The notes beneath the pieces are model-generated. The model saw only the letters and a program-made list of their open reading frames with translations, did not search any database and had not been told where the DNA came from. DNA of 64,000 nt, from contig JAUTCQ010000013.1 of assembly GCA_030673845.1 (NCBI GenBank), positions 309,598-373,597 of the forward strand, given 5' to 3'. Positions within the stretch are counted from its first letter, which is position 1. The number at the start of each line of letters is the position of its first letter. Positions 55,296 to 64,000 of this stretch are shown piece by piece. Both the position numbers and the translations under genes were made by a program. The DNA is from Verrucomicrobiota bacterium JB022. GTDB lineage: Bacteria > Verrucomicrobiota > Verrucomicrobiia > Opitutales > Oceanipulchritudinaceae.

Positions 55296-56954
55296 ATGGC
55301 TCCCTCGCGTGCATTCTGGCAGGCTGTCGCGCCCTGGCTCGTCGGCCTGCTGACGCCTCTGCTGTGGGTGCTGGCGTTCCCACCCGTAGGGCTGGAGGCG
55401 CTGGCCTACGTCTTTCTGGTGCCGCTGGCGCTCTGGGCCTACACGGCTCCCAGCTGGCGGCGCTTTGGGCTGGTCAGCTTTGCCGCTGGTTTTATCGCGT
55501 GGGTGGTACTGCTCTCGTGGCTGCGGCACTTCACGAGCCATCTGGACATCCCGGCGTGGCAGCGGATCGGCGGCGCGTGGCTGGCCCTGCTCTCGCTCTC
55601 GGCTGCGATGGCGGCCTACTTTACGCTCTGGGCACTCTCGCTGCGCTGGCTCGCGCCGTGGTGCCTGGGCAAGGCCTGGTGGCTGCGGCTCTTCGGCCTG
55701 CTCGGCGTCGCCGCCTCGTGGGTGGTGATCGAGTGGGTGCGCGGCTGGTTCCTCTCCGGGTTTCCCTGGCTGCCGCTGGCCGCCAGCCAATGGCGTACGC
55801 CTCTGGTGCTGCAGATCCTGCCCGTCACGGGGTATTACGGGCTTAGTTTCCTGCTGCTGTTTTTCAACCTCGCAGTGGCGGCCTATCTGCGGCAGATGGT
55901 GCGTCAGCTCCGGGCCAAGCTGCCCTGGCAACAGCGCATCTCGATCGAATTTTACACCGCGCTCGGGTTGCTGGCGCTGAGCATCGTGCAGGGCTTCGGC
56001 CAGCGTAACAGTGCGCGCCAGACGGAGCGGCTGGGGGAGGTGGCCTTTGTGCAGCCCTACATCCGCCCGCAGCAGCGCTGGGATGCGGAGCAGGACGGGC
56101 AGACGATTCAGACTCTGGGTCGCCTGACCGAGCTGGCCGGTCTGGTCGAGCCCGACCTGATCCTCTGGCCCGAAGCGCCGACCCCTCTTTTCTTCAAGGC
56201 GCAACCGGCGGCCGACCGCTGGATCAGCGACCTGAGCGCCGAGGTCAAAGCCCCGATCCTCGTCGGCGGCATGGTGGCCGAGCTGGAGAACCCCGCCGAC
56301 ACCCACGGCCACGGCTCCTACGAGTCGTTCAACGCCGTGCTGCTGGCCACGCCGCAAAACGGGATTGCTACCGACCATTATTACGCCAAGCGCCACCTCG
56401 TGCCCTTCGGCGAATACACACCCTTTGCCGACATCCTGCCCGCTGCGGTGCCCGCCGGGTTCAGCGCGGGGCAGAAGCCGGGGCTCTTGCGTGTGCCGCT
56501 GAAGCACCGAAGCCTGTCGGTGGGGCCGCTCGTATGCTACGAAGACATTTTCCCCGACCTCGCCCGTGAGCAGGTCCAGGAGGGGGCCGAGGTGCTCTTC
56601 GTGGCCAACAACAACTCGTGGTACGGCCAGGAAGGTAGTGGCGAGCAACACGCTTCCCACGCGGTCTTGCGGGCGGTGGAGACCCGCCGGCCTGTCCTGC
56701 GCTCCGGCAACGGCGGCTGGAGCGGCTGGATCGACGAGCACGGCCAGATCCGCCATGAGCTGCGCGACGCGCAGACGGGCAGCATCTACTTTCAAGGCGT
56801 GCAGCACGCCCAGCTGACCCGCGACCCGCGCTTCCAGGGCTACCAGACACCCTTCGTGCGCTTCGGCCCGTGGTTCGTGTATCTGTGCCTGTTTTGGGTG
56901 GGTGCGGCGGCCTTGCTGCGTTGGCGTAGTAGGCAAACGGCGGTAGGGCATTAG
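55296..56954 (+). CDS. lnt: Apolipoprotein N-acyltransferase
   Basis: 552 aa from the ATG at 55296. It adds the third acyl chain to lipoproteins. An N-terminal membrane part (about 8 helices, residues 10-240) is followed by the periplasmic nitrilase domain with the catalytic triad Glu (LILWPEAPTPLFF), Lys (YYAKRHLVPFGEY) and Cys (PLVCYEDIFPD), and a final membrane helix. It confirms a Gram-negative-type envelope and fits the two lipoproteins of this window. Probably co-transcribed with secA. Confidence 0.94.
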   Translation: MAPSRAFWQAVAPWLVGLLTPLLWVLAFPPVGLEALAYVFLVPLALWAYTAPSWRRFGLVSFAAGFIAWVVLLSWLRHFTSHLDIPAWQRIGGAWLALLSLSAAMAAYFTLWALSLRWLAPWCLGKAWWLRLFGLLGVAASWVVIEWVRGWFLSGFPWLPLAASQWRTPLVLQILPVTGYYGLSFLLLFFNLAVAAYLRQMVRQLRAKLPWQQRISIEFYTALGLLALSIVQGFGQRNSARQTERLGEVAFVQPYIRPQQRWDAEQDGQTIQTLGRLTELAGLVEPDLILWPEAPTPLFFKAQPAADRWISDLSAEVKAPILVGGMVAELENPADTHGHGSYESFNAVLLATPQNGIATDHYYAKRHLVPFGEYTPFADILPAAVPAGFSAGQKPGLLRVPLKHRSLSVGPLVCYEDIFPDLAREQVQEGAEVLFVANNNSWYGQEGSGEQHASHAVLRAVETRRPVLRSGNGGWSGWIDEHGQIRHELRDAQTGSIYFQGVQHAQLTRDPRFQGYQTPFVRFGPWFVYLCLFWVGAAALLRWRSRQTAVGH

Positions 56955-57113
56955 AAAATGTTACAGGGGCGTTAAGAAATAGCCCTGATGGTGAAAGTGA
57001 GGTCAAGTACCTTGCTTTATGCTCGTACTCCTGCTCTTGTTGCGACCGAGGCTCATTGAGGGCCTTGATCGTTCGCGCTCGCAATGGGTCTCAACACTCC
57101 AATATCGCGAGAC

Positions 57114-57458
57114 ATGAAAGTTAAGTTCTACACCCTCATCCTCGGGTTCATCTTGTCCCTGTTCGCCGTTTCGGCGGTCTCGGCTCAGTCTTCCACTTCG
57201 GAAGAACCTAAGGCCCTCAAGGTGATTGAGCCGTCCCTGCCGTACGAAGTCGCCCGCTACAAGATCAGCAGCGAAGCGATGGTGCGCTTCAAGCTCGATT
57301 CCAACGGTCGTCCCGTTGGCATCCGCGTGGAGTCGTCCTCGGACCGGGACTTTGCCGAATCCGTGGTGCGTGCCGTTCGCCAATGGCGCTATGAAGTGCC
57401 GGAAGGCTACAATGGCCAGGAATTCCGCCTGCCCGTCGTCGTCAACTTCGACGCGTAA
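57114..57458 (+). CDS. Small exported TonB C-terminal-domain protein
   Basis: 114 aa from the ATG at 57114. A signal peptide (KVKFYTLILGFILSLFAVSAVSAQ) is followed by a single TonB-CTD-like unit: a VIEPSLPYEVARYKISSEAMVRFKLDSNGRP stretch, then VESSSDRDFAESVVRAVRQWRYEVP, then FRLPVVVNFDA. The domain normally ends TonB or TolA proteins; here it is free in the periplasm. It ends in a strong terminator, so it is expressed separately from the ExbB/ExbD genes 3.5 kb downstream. Confidence 0.85.
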   Translation: MKVKFYTLILGFILSLFAVSAVSAQSSTSEEPKALKVIEPSLPYEVARYKISSEAMVRFKLDSNGRPVGIRVESSSDRDFAESVVRAVRQWRYEVPEGYNGQEFRLPVVVNFDA

Positions 57459-57509
57459 GGCTGTTTACAGTTAGCTAGTTCCTTATCTTACCTACTTAGA
57501 AAATAAACG

Positions 57510-57540
57510 GGGCACCTTCTCCCCTGAGAAGGTGCCCTTT
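57510..57540 (+). terminator. Rho-independent terminator after the TonB-CTD gene
   Basis: GGGCACCTTCTC-(4 nt)-GAGAAGGTGCCC is a perfect 12-bp stem followed by TTT. Confidence 0.85.
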
Positions 57541-57601
57541 GCATGTACGGCCATGAGAGGTCGCTTGCCATCTCGGCCCGAGTCTCCATAGGACTTGCTG
57601 C

Positions 57602-60196
57602 ATGCGTAGACTTTTTTGCTGGTGGGCCTGCCTGGCGGCCGTCGTGCTGCAGGGCCAGCCCGCTCCCCAGCCGGTGGAGGAGGCAACCATCCCGATGGCT
57701 TCGGAAGCGCCTCTGGCCGTGCCGGGGCAGGTATGGCAGCGCCAGGCCGCCGACAGTGCCTTGCGCGATGGCTACCCGCAGATCGCCGCCACCCAATACC
57801 AGGAGTTGGCCGCGCAGGCGGAAGAGGTCGACCCGGGCCTGCTGCTCAACTGGTCGACCGCCCTGCTCGCGATGGGCCGATTGGAGCAGGCTCGCGAAAA
57901 GCTGGCGCAGCTTCCCGACCCGGCGCTACCTCCCGCGCGCCTGCGTCGCGCCCTGCTCGCCGTGCTGGATGGTAACTGGACTCAGGCCAGCAGTGAGCTG
58001 GAAGGCTTGGGCGTTTCGACCCTCCCTGTGGCCGACCGCAGCTGGTATTACCTGGCCCGCGCCTGGCTGGCCGACCATGAGGACGAGGATGACGACGCGC
58101 GCGAGGCCTTTCAGGCGGCACAGGAAGCGGCTCGCAGTCCCGGGCTTGTCGCCCAGTTCGAGTTGATGCAGCGCACCTTCGAGCTGCGCCACGGCACGGC
58201 CAATGAGGGCGAGCTGGAGCAACTCCGCCGCACCCAGCGCGAGCTGGCCGGCGCGCGCGCCGCCTTTGAGGCCGGTCGACTGCGCGCAATCACCCTTGCC
58301 CGCCTCGAGCGGCGCGATGAGGCGGTGGCGGTGGTCGAAGAACTCCTGCGCACGCCGGGGGTAGACGATTTTCAACTGCGCCCCCAGTTCCTGCTCTTGC
58401 TCGGGCTGGTGGCAGGGGAGGAGAGCGGTCGCAGCCGGGTGGCCCTGCGCGAGCTGGTGTCGCTGACGCAGGCCCCGCGCGAGCTCCAGCAGGTGGCCTT
58501 GCAGATCCTTGCCGCCAACGCCTTCCAGTCGAGTGATGCCGCCGAATTTCGCGAGTCGCTCAACCGCTGGATCGAGCAGGCGCCGCCGCACCCGTTGACG
58601 GATCGCCTGCTGTTGTTGCGTGCCCAACTCGGCGCCCGGCGAGGCGATCTCGATGTGGCCGAGCGCGACGCCAAGGCCGTGGTCGAGCGCTTCCCGGGCT
58701 CACGCCTCGTCGACCCCGCCTACGAGCTGCTGGCGCAAGTCAACTGGCGCCGCGACCCGCCCCGCTACCGGACGGCGGCCGATTTCCTTCAACGCCTGCG
58801 TCAACGCCTGCAGGCCGGGCCCGAGCGCGCGCGCCTCAGCGTGTTGATCGGCGACAGCTACTTCCTCAACGAAGACTACGCCAGTGCCGCCGAGGCCTAT
58901 GGCAATGCCCTGCGCGAGACGGGCCTCGCCGACGCCGGTCAGGTGCTCTACCAGCAGGTGCTCTCCGAGATCCGCGGAGGCCGTCTCGACGCTGCCACAG
59001 AGCACTTGAACACGCAAGGCATCGTGCCGCTGGCCAACGAAGCCCGTTGGCGCGCCGAGTGGAACCTGATCGACGCCCGCCGCCGCGCCGGCCAGAGCGA
59101 GGCCGCCCGGGAGCGCATTACCCGCCTCTTGAGCCCGGAGCTGATCGAAGGCTTTTCGCTGCCCCTGCGCCTCCGCCTGCGCTGGCTCCAGCTGCGCCTC
59201 GCCCTGGATGCGGGAGACGCGGCGGAAGTCCCCGCCCGCGTCGACGCCGTGCTGCAGCGCGTGGCCAGTGCCGACAACGCCACGCTGGCCGCAGCAGAGC
59301 GCGAGCGCCTCACCAGCTACTTCCGCCTGATCCAGGGGGAGGCATACTTCCAGCTCGGCCAGAGCGAGCAGGGCAGCGCGGTGTTTGAAGAGCTGCGGCG
59401 CACGGCCCCCGGCTCCGGCCCCGCCATCCTCTCCTATCTCGTCGCGGCGCGCGAGGGTGCGGTGCAGAACCGCCTCGTGCAGGCCCAGCAAAACCTGATC
59501 GAGCTGGCCGACCTCTACCCCAACAGCGAATACGCCCCCCTCGCCCTCTGGGAGGCTGCCCTCTATGCCGAGCGGCGCGGGCTCGACAGCACTTACCAGG
59601 AGGCGATCAACATCCTGGAGCGGCTGGCCAAGGCCTACCCGGAGCACCCGCTGCTCTTTTACGTGCGCCTCAAGCAGGCCGACATTTCGCGCAAGCTCAA
59701 CGACTTCGGGACCGCGCTGCTGCTTTACGAGCGCGTGCGCAACCAGTTCCCGCAGCATCCGGAGCGCTTCCGGGCCGAGATGTCGCGCGCCGACGTGCTG
59801 ATGGCGGCCGGCAGTGCGCAACAGCCCGAGCGCCTCGCCTCCGCCGTCCTCGAATACGAGCGCCTCGCCGATCTGCCCTCCGCCCCGCTCGACCTGCGGA
59901 TCGAGGCCAGCTACAAGTGGGGCAAGGCGCTGACTCTCAGCAACGACCGCGACCGGGCGCAAGGCGTCTACTGGGGCACGCTCGAACGCTTCTGGCCCGA
60001 AGCCGAGGCCGGCAAGTTGGGCACGCAAGGCCGTTACTGGCTCAGCCGCACGATTCTGGAGCTGGCGGGCTACCTGGAGCAGGGCTCGCGCTCGCAGCAG
60101 GCGCTCGACCTCTACCGCCGCCTGGAAGCCAGCGGCCTGCCCGGGGCTTCGCTCGCCCGTCAACGCATCAGCCGCCTCGTCCCGGCGGCGGAATAG
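57602..60196 (+). CDS. Exported TPR-repeat protein (Tol/Exb-associated)
   Basis: 864 aa. A short signal peptide (MRRLFCWWACLAAVVLQG) precedes about 20 tetratricopeptide-like helix pairs covering most of the protein. Examples are ADSALRDGYPQIAATQYQEL, IGDSYFLNEDYASAAEAYG and YPNSEYAPLALWEAALYAE. The last third resembles YbgF/CpoB-type TPRs, which sit beside Tol-Pal genes and coordinate peptidoglycan synthesis with outer-membrane constriction. It precedes the M23 peptidase, ExbB and ExbD genes in the same direction. The scaffold role is inferred from that context. Confidence 0.8.
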   Translation: MRRLFCWWACLAAVVLQGQPAPQPVEEATIPMASEAPLAVPGQVWQRQAADSALRDGYPQIAATQYQELAAQAEEVDPGLLLNWSTALLAMGRLEQAREKLAQLPDPALPPARLRRALLAVLDGNWTQASSELEGLGVSTLPVADRSWYYLARAWLADHEDEDDDAREAFQAAQEAARSPGLVAQFELMQRTFELRHGTANEGELEQLRRTQRELAGARAAFEAGRLRAITLARLERRDEAVAVVEELLRTPGVDDFQLRPQFLLLLGLVAGEESGRSRVALRELVSLTQAPRELQQVALQILAANAFQSSDAAEFRESLNRWIEQAPPHPLTDRLLLLRAQLGARRGDLDVAERDAKAVVERFPGSRLVDPAYELLAQVNWRRDPPRYRTAADFLQRLRQRLQAGPERARLSVLIGDSYFLNEDYASAAEAYGNALRETGLADAGQVLYQQVLSEIRGGRLDAATEHLNTQGIVPLANEARWRAEWNLIDARRRAGQSEAARERITRLLSPELIEGFSLPLRLRLRWLQLRLALDAGDAAEVPARVDAVLQRVASADNATLAAAERERLTSYFRLIQGEAYFQLGQSEQGSAVFEELRRTAPGSGPAILSYLVAAREGAVQNRLVQAQQNLIELADLYPNSEYAPLALWEAALYAERRGLDSTYQEAINILERLAKAYPEHPLLFYVRLKQADISRKLNDFGTALLLYERVRNQFPQHPERFRAEMSRADVLMAAGSAQQPERLASAVLEYERLADLPSAPLDLRIEASYKWGKALTLSNDRDRAQGVYWGTLERFWPEAEAGKLGTQGRYWLSRTILELAGYLEQGSRSQQALDLYRRLEASGLPGASLARQRISRLVPAAE

Positions 60197-60244
60197 GCGC
60201 AACGTTTGCCTCGTCGAAGGGAGGAGGCTAAAGGTACGAGCGCC

Positions 60245-60892
60245 ATGCGTATGTACCCCATCTTCTTCCTCTTCCTCGCCGCCGCGCTGGGGGCCGAAAC
60301 CTTGCGTCTGCCCTTTGAAGGCCGGTGGTTTGTCTACCAGGGCGGGGACACCCCCAACGTCAACCACCATATGGCCGTGCGCGCGCAGTGGTATGGCATC
60401 GACTTCGTCAAAACGGGCGGGCAGGGCGGGCGCGCGCTCACGCAAGGGGAGGGGAGGCGCCTCGAAGACTTCTACTCCTGGGGCGAGCCGGTGCTGGCCC
60501 CGCTGGCGGGCGAAGTGGTGGCCGTCGTCAACGACCTTCCCGACCACCCGCTCGGCGAAAAGGACGCGGCTCAACCCGCCGGCAACCATGTCGTGATCCG
60601 GACGGCGGCGGGCCACTACCTCTTCCTTGGCCACCTGCAGGAAGGCTCGGTGGCGGTGGAGCCGGGGGCGCAAGTCGAGGTGGGGGACATGTTGGGCAAG
60701 GTCGGCAACTCCGGCCACAGCGATTTCCCGCACCTGCACCTCCATCTGCAGACGGAGCCCGCGCTGAATCAGGGCCTCGGGCTCAACCTCACCTTCGCCG
60801 GCATCGACGTGGAGCTGACGGGCAAGCGCTTTACCAACGTCGAATGGCCCCTCATTCGCGGCCTCTTCGTTTCGCCCACGGGTGCGGAATAG
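60245..60892 (+). CDS. M23 family metallopeptidase
   Basis: 215 aa from the ATG at 60245. A signal peptide (MRMYPIFFLFLAAALGA) leads an LytM-type barrel. The zinc motif is of the variant type in which the first His lies upstream (NHHMAVRAQWYGIDFV instead of HxGxD), with Asp in GIDF and the second pair in FPHLHLHL. GEVVAVVNDLPD and GDMLGKVGNSGHS are typical barrel strands. It probably cuts peptide cross-links in peptidoglycan or processes an envelope protein. It lies between the TPR and ExbB genes, tying the cluster to the cell wall. Confidence 0.85.
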   Translation: MRMYPIFFLFLAAALGAETLRLPFEGRWFVYQGGDTPNVNHHMAVRAQWYGIDFVKTGGQGGRALTQGEGRRLEDFYSWGEPVLAPLAGEVVAVVNDLPDHPLGEKDAAQPAGNHVVIRTAAGHYLFLGHLQEGSVAVEPGAQVEVGDMLGKVGNSGHSDFPHLHLHLQTEPALNQGLGLNLTFAGIDVELTGKRFTNVEWPLIRGLFVSPTGAE

Positions 60893-60961
60893 GTCGCCAA
60901 GTTGGGGGGCGATCCACCTGCAAGGTTGCATTCCCGCCCGGCTCGCGCTTGTATTACGCGG

Positions 60962-61660
60962 ATGGATTCGGTGCTCGATGCTTCCCTGCTGGCCCAAGGC
61001 GGCCCGATCATGTGGCTGTTGCTGCTGGTCAGCCTCATTGGATTTTCCATGTTTGTGGAGCGTCTGCTGTACCTGCACCGGGGCCAGATCCGCACCAACG
61101 ACTTCCTCGCCGGGCTCAAGAACCTGCTGCACAAGCGCCGCCTCGTTGAGGCCGTGACGGTGTGCGAAGAGACGCCCGGCCCGGTGGCCAGCGTCGTCAA
61201 GGCCGCCCTCCTGCATTTCCACGAAGGCGAAGAGCGTTGCCGCCTCGCGATCCAGGGCGCCGCGATGGTCGAGATCCCCATGCTCGAGCGCCGGCTCGGG
61301 ACGATCGGGGCGCTTGGCCGCCTGGCCCCGCTGCTCGGCCTGCTCGGTACGCTCATCGGGCTGATGGAAGGCCTCGACGCGGCAGGGCAGGGAGCCACCG
61401 CCGGTTACCCGACCTATGGGCAACTGCTGGCCGGTATCGGCGAAGCACTCTATACCTCTGCCGCCGGCCTCGCCGTGATGATGATGGCCATGCTCGCCCA
61501 CTACTTCCTTTACGGGCGCATCCGCGCGCTCGTCTACGACATGGAGTATGCGGGGCATGACTTGCTCCAATTCCTCCTGCACGACTACGGGGAGGAAGCA
61601 GACGTCGACAACCCGCCCGTGGCCGACGGCAAGCTCCGCACCGCATCGTCTTCCTCTTGA
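60962..61660 (+). CDS. exbB: MotA/TolQ/ExbB proton channel protein
   Basis: 232 aa from the ATG at 60962. There are three membrane helices: PIMWLLLLVSLIGFSMFVERLLYL near the start, LAPLLGLLGTLIGLMEGL, and the GIGEALYTSAAGLAVMMMAML helix with the conserved Thr and Ser lining the proton path. A cytoplasmic loop lies between helices 1 and 2. It is the stator partner of the ExbD-like protein encoded 8 bp downstream. Whether the motor serves TonB or Tol function cannot be told from this subunit. Confidence 0.92.
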   Translation: MDSVLDASLLAQGGPIMWLLLLVSLIGFSMFVERLLYLHRGQIRTNDFLAGLKNLLHKRRLVEAVTVCEETPGPVASVVKAALLHFHEGEERCRLAIQGAAMVEIPMLERRLGTIGALGRLAPLLGLLGTLIGLMEGLDAAGQGATAGYPTYGQLLAGIGEALYTSAAGLAVMMMAMLAHYFLYGRIRALVYDMEYAGHDLLQFLLHDYGEEADVDNPPVADGKLRTASSSS

Positions 61661-61668
61661 GCGCGACC

Positions 61669-62154
61669 ATGGCGACGCCCCCCACCTACACGCGCTCGTT
61701 CGACTTTCGCGCCTACCTCAGCTCGGCCCCCCGCAGCGGCTTCGAGTGGATGCCGCTGCTCGACGTCGCCCTGATCGTCGGCTTTCTCCTGCTGCAAGGC
61801 TTCCCCTTTTTCCGCGCCCCCGGGGCCATGGTCGACCTCCCGCTCTCCTCCAGCGCCGGCCCCAGCGACGTGCGCCCCACCGCCGTGCTCTCCGCCGGGC
61901 GCAACGGCCTGTTGTTCTTCGACGGCCGCAAGCTCGCGCAATCGCAGCTGGCCACAACTCTGGAAGGCTACCTCGCGCGGCGCGGGACCGATGGCGGTAC
62001 GCTCCTGATCAAGGCCGATGAAAGCCTCGACCTGCGCGAGATCATGATCCTGATGGACGCTGCCCGCGAAGCCGGCTTTGACCACGTGCACCTCGCTGCC
62101 GACTGGAACGCCACCCCCGGCGAATCGCTGCCCCTGCCGCCTCTGCGCCCATGA
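61669..62154 (+). CDS. exbD: ExbD/TolR-like biopolymer transport protein
   Basis: 161 aa from the ATG at 61669; a TTG at 61657 would overlap exbB. One membrane helix (MPLLDVALIVGFLLLQGFPFF) carries the essential Asp32. The periplasmic part ends with the ExbD signature GTLLIKADESLDLREIMILMDAAREAGFDHVHLA. It forms the proton channel with ExbB. It overlaps the next gene by 4 nt (ATGA), so three proteins are made in a coupled way. Confidence 0.88.
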   Translation: MATPPTYTRSFDFRAYLSSAPRSGFEWMPLLDVALIVGFLLLQGFPFFRAPGAMVDLPLSSSAGPSDVRPTAVLSAGRNGLLFFDGRKLAQSQLATTLEGYLARRGTDGGTLLIKADESLDLREIMILMDAAREAGFDHVHLAADWNATPGESLPLPPLRP

Positions 62155-62876
62155 GACTGATCAAGCGCCGCACCTGGCTGGTCATCCTCGCCCTGGCCGC
62201 CGCTCTCCACTTCGTCTGGTTCGGGCTCGTCGACCTCAAGCAGACCACCCGCCCGCCTGCGGCGCGCCCCGATACCCGCTTCACCTATGGCGCCACCGGG
62301 GGCGAGGCCGACGAAGCGGTCCAGCGCGAAGAAGCCGAGCTGCTCGACAGCGCCCCCCTCTTCATGCCCACCGGCTGGAACTACGCCAGCAGCGTCGACG
62401 ACGTGGCCAACCTCCAGCGTGCGGCCGAGCCCTACCGCACCCTGCCGCCTCAACTCGCCCTGCGCGAGCCGGAGGCAACCCGCCCACGCCCACCGATCGC
62501 CCCCGAACGCGACGCCCTTTGGGCGCAGACGGCGCCCAGCGCACGCGAACGGCTGCGCAGCATGGGGCAAGACCCGCGCCCCGTGCCCCGCCTCGCCTCC
62601 CGCCTCCCGCAAGTGGAGGTGACCGACCTGGAGACGGGGCAAATCGTCTATCAAGGCGAGCTCCCTGCTGCCTACAGCCAGTTGGCCAAAGGCGACTGGT
62701 GGAACCCCTTCTCCGCACTGCTGCTCGTCGCGCCCAGTGGCCGCTGGGGCCGCCCCTTCCGCACCGGGCCCACCGGCGAAAACGACTTCGACGAAGCCCT
62801 GCACCGCTACCTGCAGAGCGAAGAGCTGTTGAGAAATTTGCCCGCCGGCTATTTTCGCGTTGCCATCGCTCCCTGA
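62151..62876 (+). CDS. Single-pass membrane protein of the ExbB/ExbD operon, family unrecognised
   Basis: 241 aa. An N-terminal membrane anchor (TWLVILALAAALHFVWFGLV) is followed by a Pro/Arg/Glu-rich stretch (about 30-140) and a C-terminal globular part (about 145-241). The globular part includes VTDLETGQIVYQGELP, then SALLLVAPSGRWGRPF, then DFDEALHRYLQSEELL. This layout (short cytosolic tip, anchor, long proline-rich periplasmic rod, small terminal domain) is that of TonB and TolA, although no sequence match to either was found. The overlap with exbD supports a role as the motor's output subunit. That is inference. Confidence 0.65.
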   Translation: MRLIKRRTWLVILALAAALHFVWFGLVDLKQTTRPPAARPDTRFTYGATGGEADEAVQREEAELLDSAPLFMPTGWNYASSVDDVANLQRAAEPYRTLPPQLALREPEATRPRPPIAPERDALWAQTAPSARERLRSMGQDPRPVPRLASRLPQVEVTDLETGQIVYQGELPAAYSQLAKGDWWNPFSALLLVAPSGRWGRPFRTGPTGENDFDEALHRYLQSEELLRNLPAGYFRVAIAP

Positions 62877-63034
62877 CGTAGCTTTCGTCGCGGCTTCATT
62901 CGTATCGGTAATCTTTCGGCCCGAGATTTCCCATCGGAATCTCTATCCGGGAGTGAAAAAGGCTTGACGCGGCTGCGAGGCTCGTAGAAATTCTGCGGCT
63001 TTGCTTCTTCGGAGGCTATTACAGATACCTCATT

Positions 63035-63110
<76 letters not shown>

Positions 63111-63178
63111 TCTTTCCTTTCGATAAGACCAGTCCAAATCGCGTCTTACGCACTAATTCGCAAACCTCAACAGCACCC

Positions 63179-64000
63179 ATGTCTAAGGCAACATTCGAAC
63201 GCACCAAGCCGCACGTCAACGTCGGCACCATCGGTCACATTGACCACGGTAAGACGACGACGACCACCGCGATCCTGAAAGTCCAAGCCGATAAGGGCCT
63301 GGCTCAGTTCAAGTCGTATGCGGATATCGCCAAGGGCGGCACGGTCCGGGACGAAACCAAGACCGTTACCATCGCCGTCGCTCACGTGGAATACGAAAGT
63401 GACAACCGTCACTACGCCCACGTTGACTGCCCGGGCCATGCTGACTACGTTAAAAACATGATCACCGGTGCTGCCCAGATGGACGGCGCGATTCTGGTGG
63501 TTGAAGCTCCGTCCGGCCCGATGCCGCAGACCCGTGAGCACATCCTCCTGGCCCGCCAGGTTGGTGTTCCGAAAATCGTTGTTTTCCTCAACAAATGTGA
63601 CCTGGTTGATGACGAAGAGCTGATTGAGCTGGTTGAAATGGAAATTCAGGAACTCCTCGCCAAGTATGAGTTCGAAGAAGATTCTCCGATCATCCGCGGT
63701 TCTGCTCTGGGTGCTATCAACAACCCGGAAGGTCCGGAAGCTGCCTGCATCCAGGAGCTCATGGATGCTCTGGACGCATGGATTCCGGAACCGGAACGTC
63801 TGACGGAACAGGACTTCCTGATGCCGATCGAAGACGTATTCTCCATCTCCGGTCGCGGTACCGTAGTCACCGGCCGTGTCGAGCGCGGTATCCTGAAAAC
63901 CGGCGACGAAATCGAAATCGTCGGCATCAAGGAAACCACCAAGACCACCTGTACCGGTGTTGAAATGTTCCGCAAACTGCTGGACGAAGGCCGTGCCGGC
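63179..64000 (+). CDS. tuf: Elongation factor Tu, 3' end cut by window edge
   Basis: 274 codons are present of about 395. It delivers aminoacyl-tRNA to the ribosome. The G1 motif is GHIDHGKTT (Ile where most have Val), G3 is DCPGHADY and G4 is NKCD. The second domain starts at [23 protein letters not shown]. The effector Thr is in [19 protein letters not shown]. Codon choice shifts to GGT, GTT and CTG types relative to neighbours, as expected for a very highly expressed gene. Confidence 0.97.
   Translation, partial: MSKATFERTKPHVNVGTIGHIDHGKTTTTTAILKVQADKGLAQFKSYADIAKGGTVRDETKTVTIAVAHVEYESDNRHYAHVDCPGHADYVKNMITGAAQMDGAILVVEAPSGPMPQTREHILLARQVGVPKIVVFLNKCDLVDDEELIELVEMEIQELLAKYEFEEDSPIIRGSALGAINNPEGPEAACIQELMDALDAWIPEPERLTEQDFLMPIEDVFSISGRGTVVTGRVERGILKTGDEIEIVGIKETTKTTCTGVEMFRKLLDEGRAG

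Overview
Organism. This is GC-rich chromosomal DNA of a Gram-negative bacterium. It encodes Lnt, lipoproteins, ExbB/ExbD, SecA and a PEP-CTERM protein. The PEP-CTERM tail, a sodium/sugar-type symporter beside sugar-acid metabolism genes, a SecA with a large internal insertion and no zinc tail, and a TIGHI-type EF-Tu start together suggest Verrucomicrobiota, probably class Opitutia. That assignment is inference, because no rRNA lies in the window. Many genes lack a Shine-Dalgarno sequence and at least two look leaderless.

Layout. 1-5.6 kb: a truncated REP-associated transposase beside its likely cognate palindromic repeat, an AlkA-like glycosylase, an SSS symporter, a secreted hydrolase and an sseA-sufE sulfur-transfer pair behind a Fur/PerR-like operator. 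5.7-18.2 kb: a BY-kinase, a phosphate-binding-like protein, tRNA-Gly, a beta-helix protein, a rhodanese-YceI fusion, a lipoprotein, a KDG kinase, a PEP-CTERM protein, and MFS, DeoR, SDR and WYL genes, interspersed with structured repeats. 18.7-22.4 kb: dnaE. 22.8-29.5 kb: a coiled-coil protein, then pstS-pstC-pstA-pstB. 30.3-34.7 kb: a convergent three-gene operon (roadblock-like protein, membrane-anchored roadblock/FGE-like protein, tandem double-PstS lipoprotein). It is the best candidate here for an undescribed system. 35-38 kb: panB-panC-coaX-panD and rpsU. 38.2-43.1 kb: a TIM-barrel isomerase, mutY, rnhC-rnhB, and an AT-rich Panacea-type toxin-antitoxin pair. 43.3-47.2 kb: pdxJ-acpS-nnrDE-dprA. 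47.5-50.2 kb: trpG-nrdR-hypothetical-HIT and a GT2 glycosyltransferase. 50.3-57 kb: tgt, an H-NS-like protein, secA and lnt. 57.1-62.9 kb: a TonB-CTD protein, a TPR protein, an M23 peptidase, ExbB, ExbD and a novel membrane protein. 63-64 kb: tRNA-Thr and the start of tuf.

How it fits together. Most of the window is housekeeping: CoA, PLP, Fe-S/sulfur supply, DNA repair, NAD repair, secretion and lipoprotein maturation. The accessory signal has three parts. (1) There are three phosphate-type binding proteins besides the Pst permease, one of them duplicated and co-operonic with roadblock and FGE-like proteins. (2) Three families of intergenic palindromic repeats are present, one with compensatory stem changes and adjacent to a RAYT gene. 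(3) There is a small, recently acquired toxin-antitoxin module. No CRISPR array, prophage or complete insertion sequence is visible.
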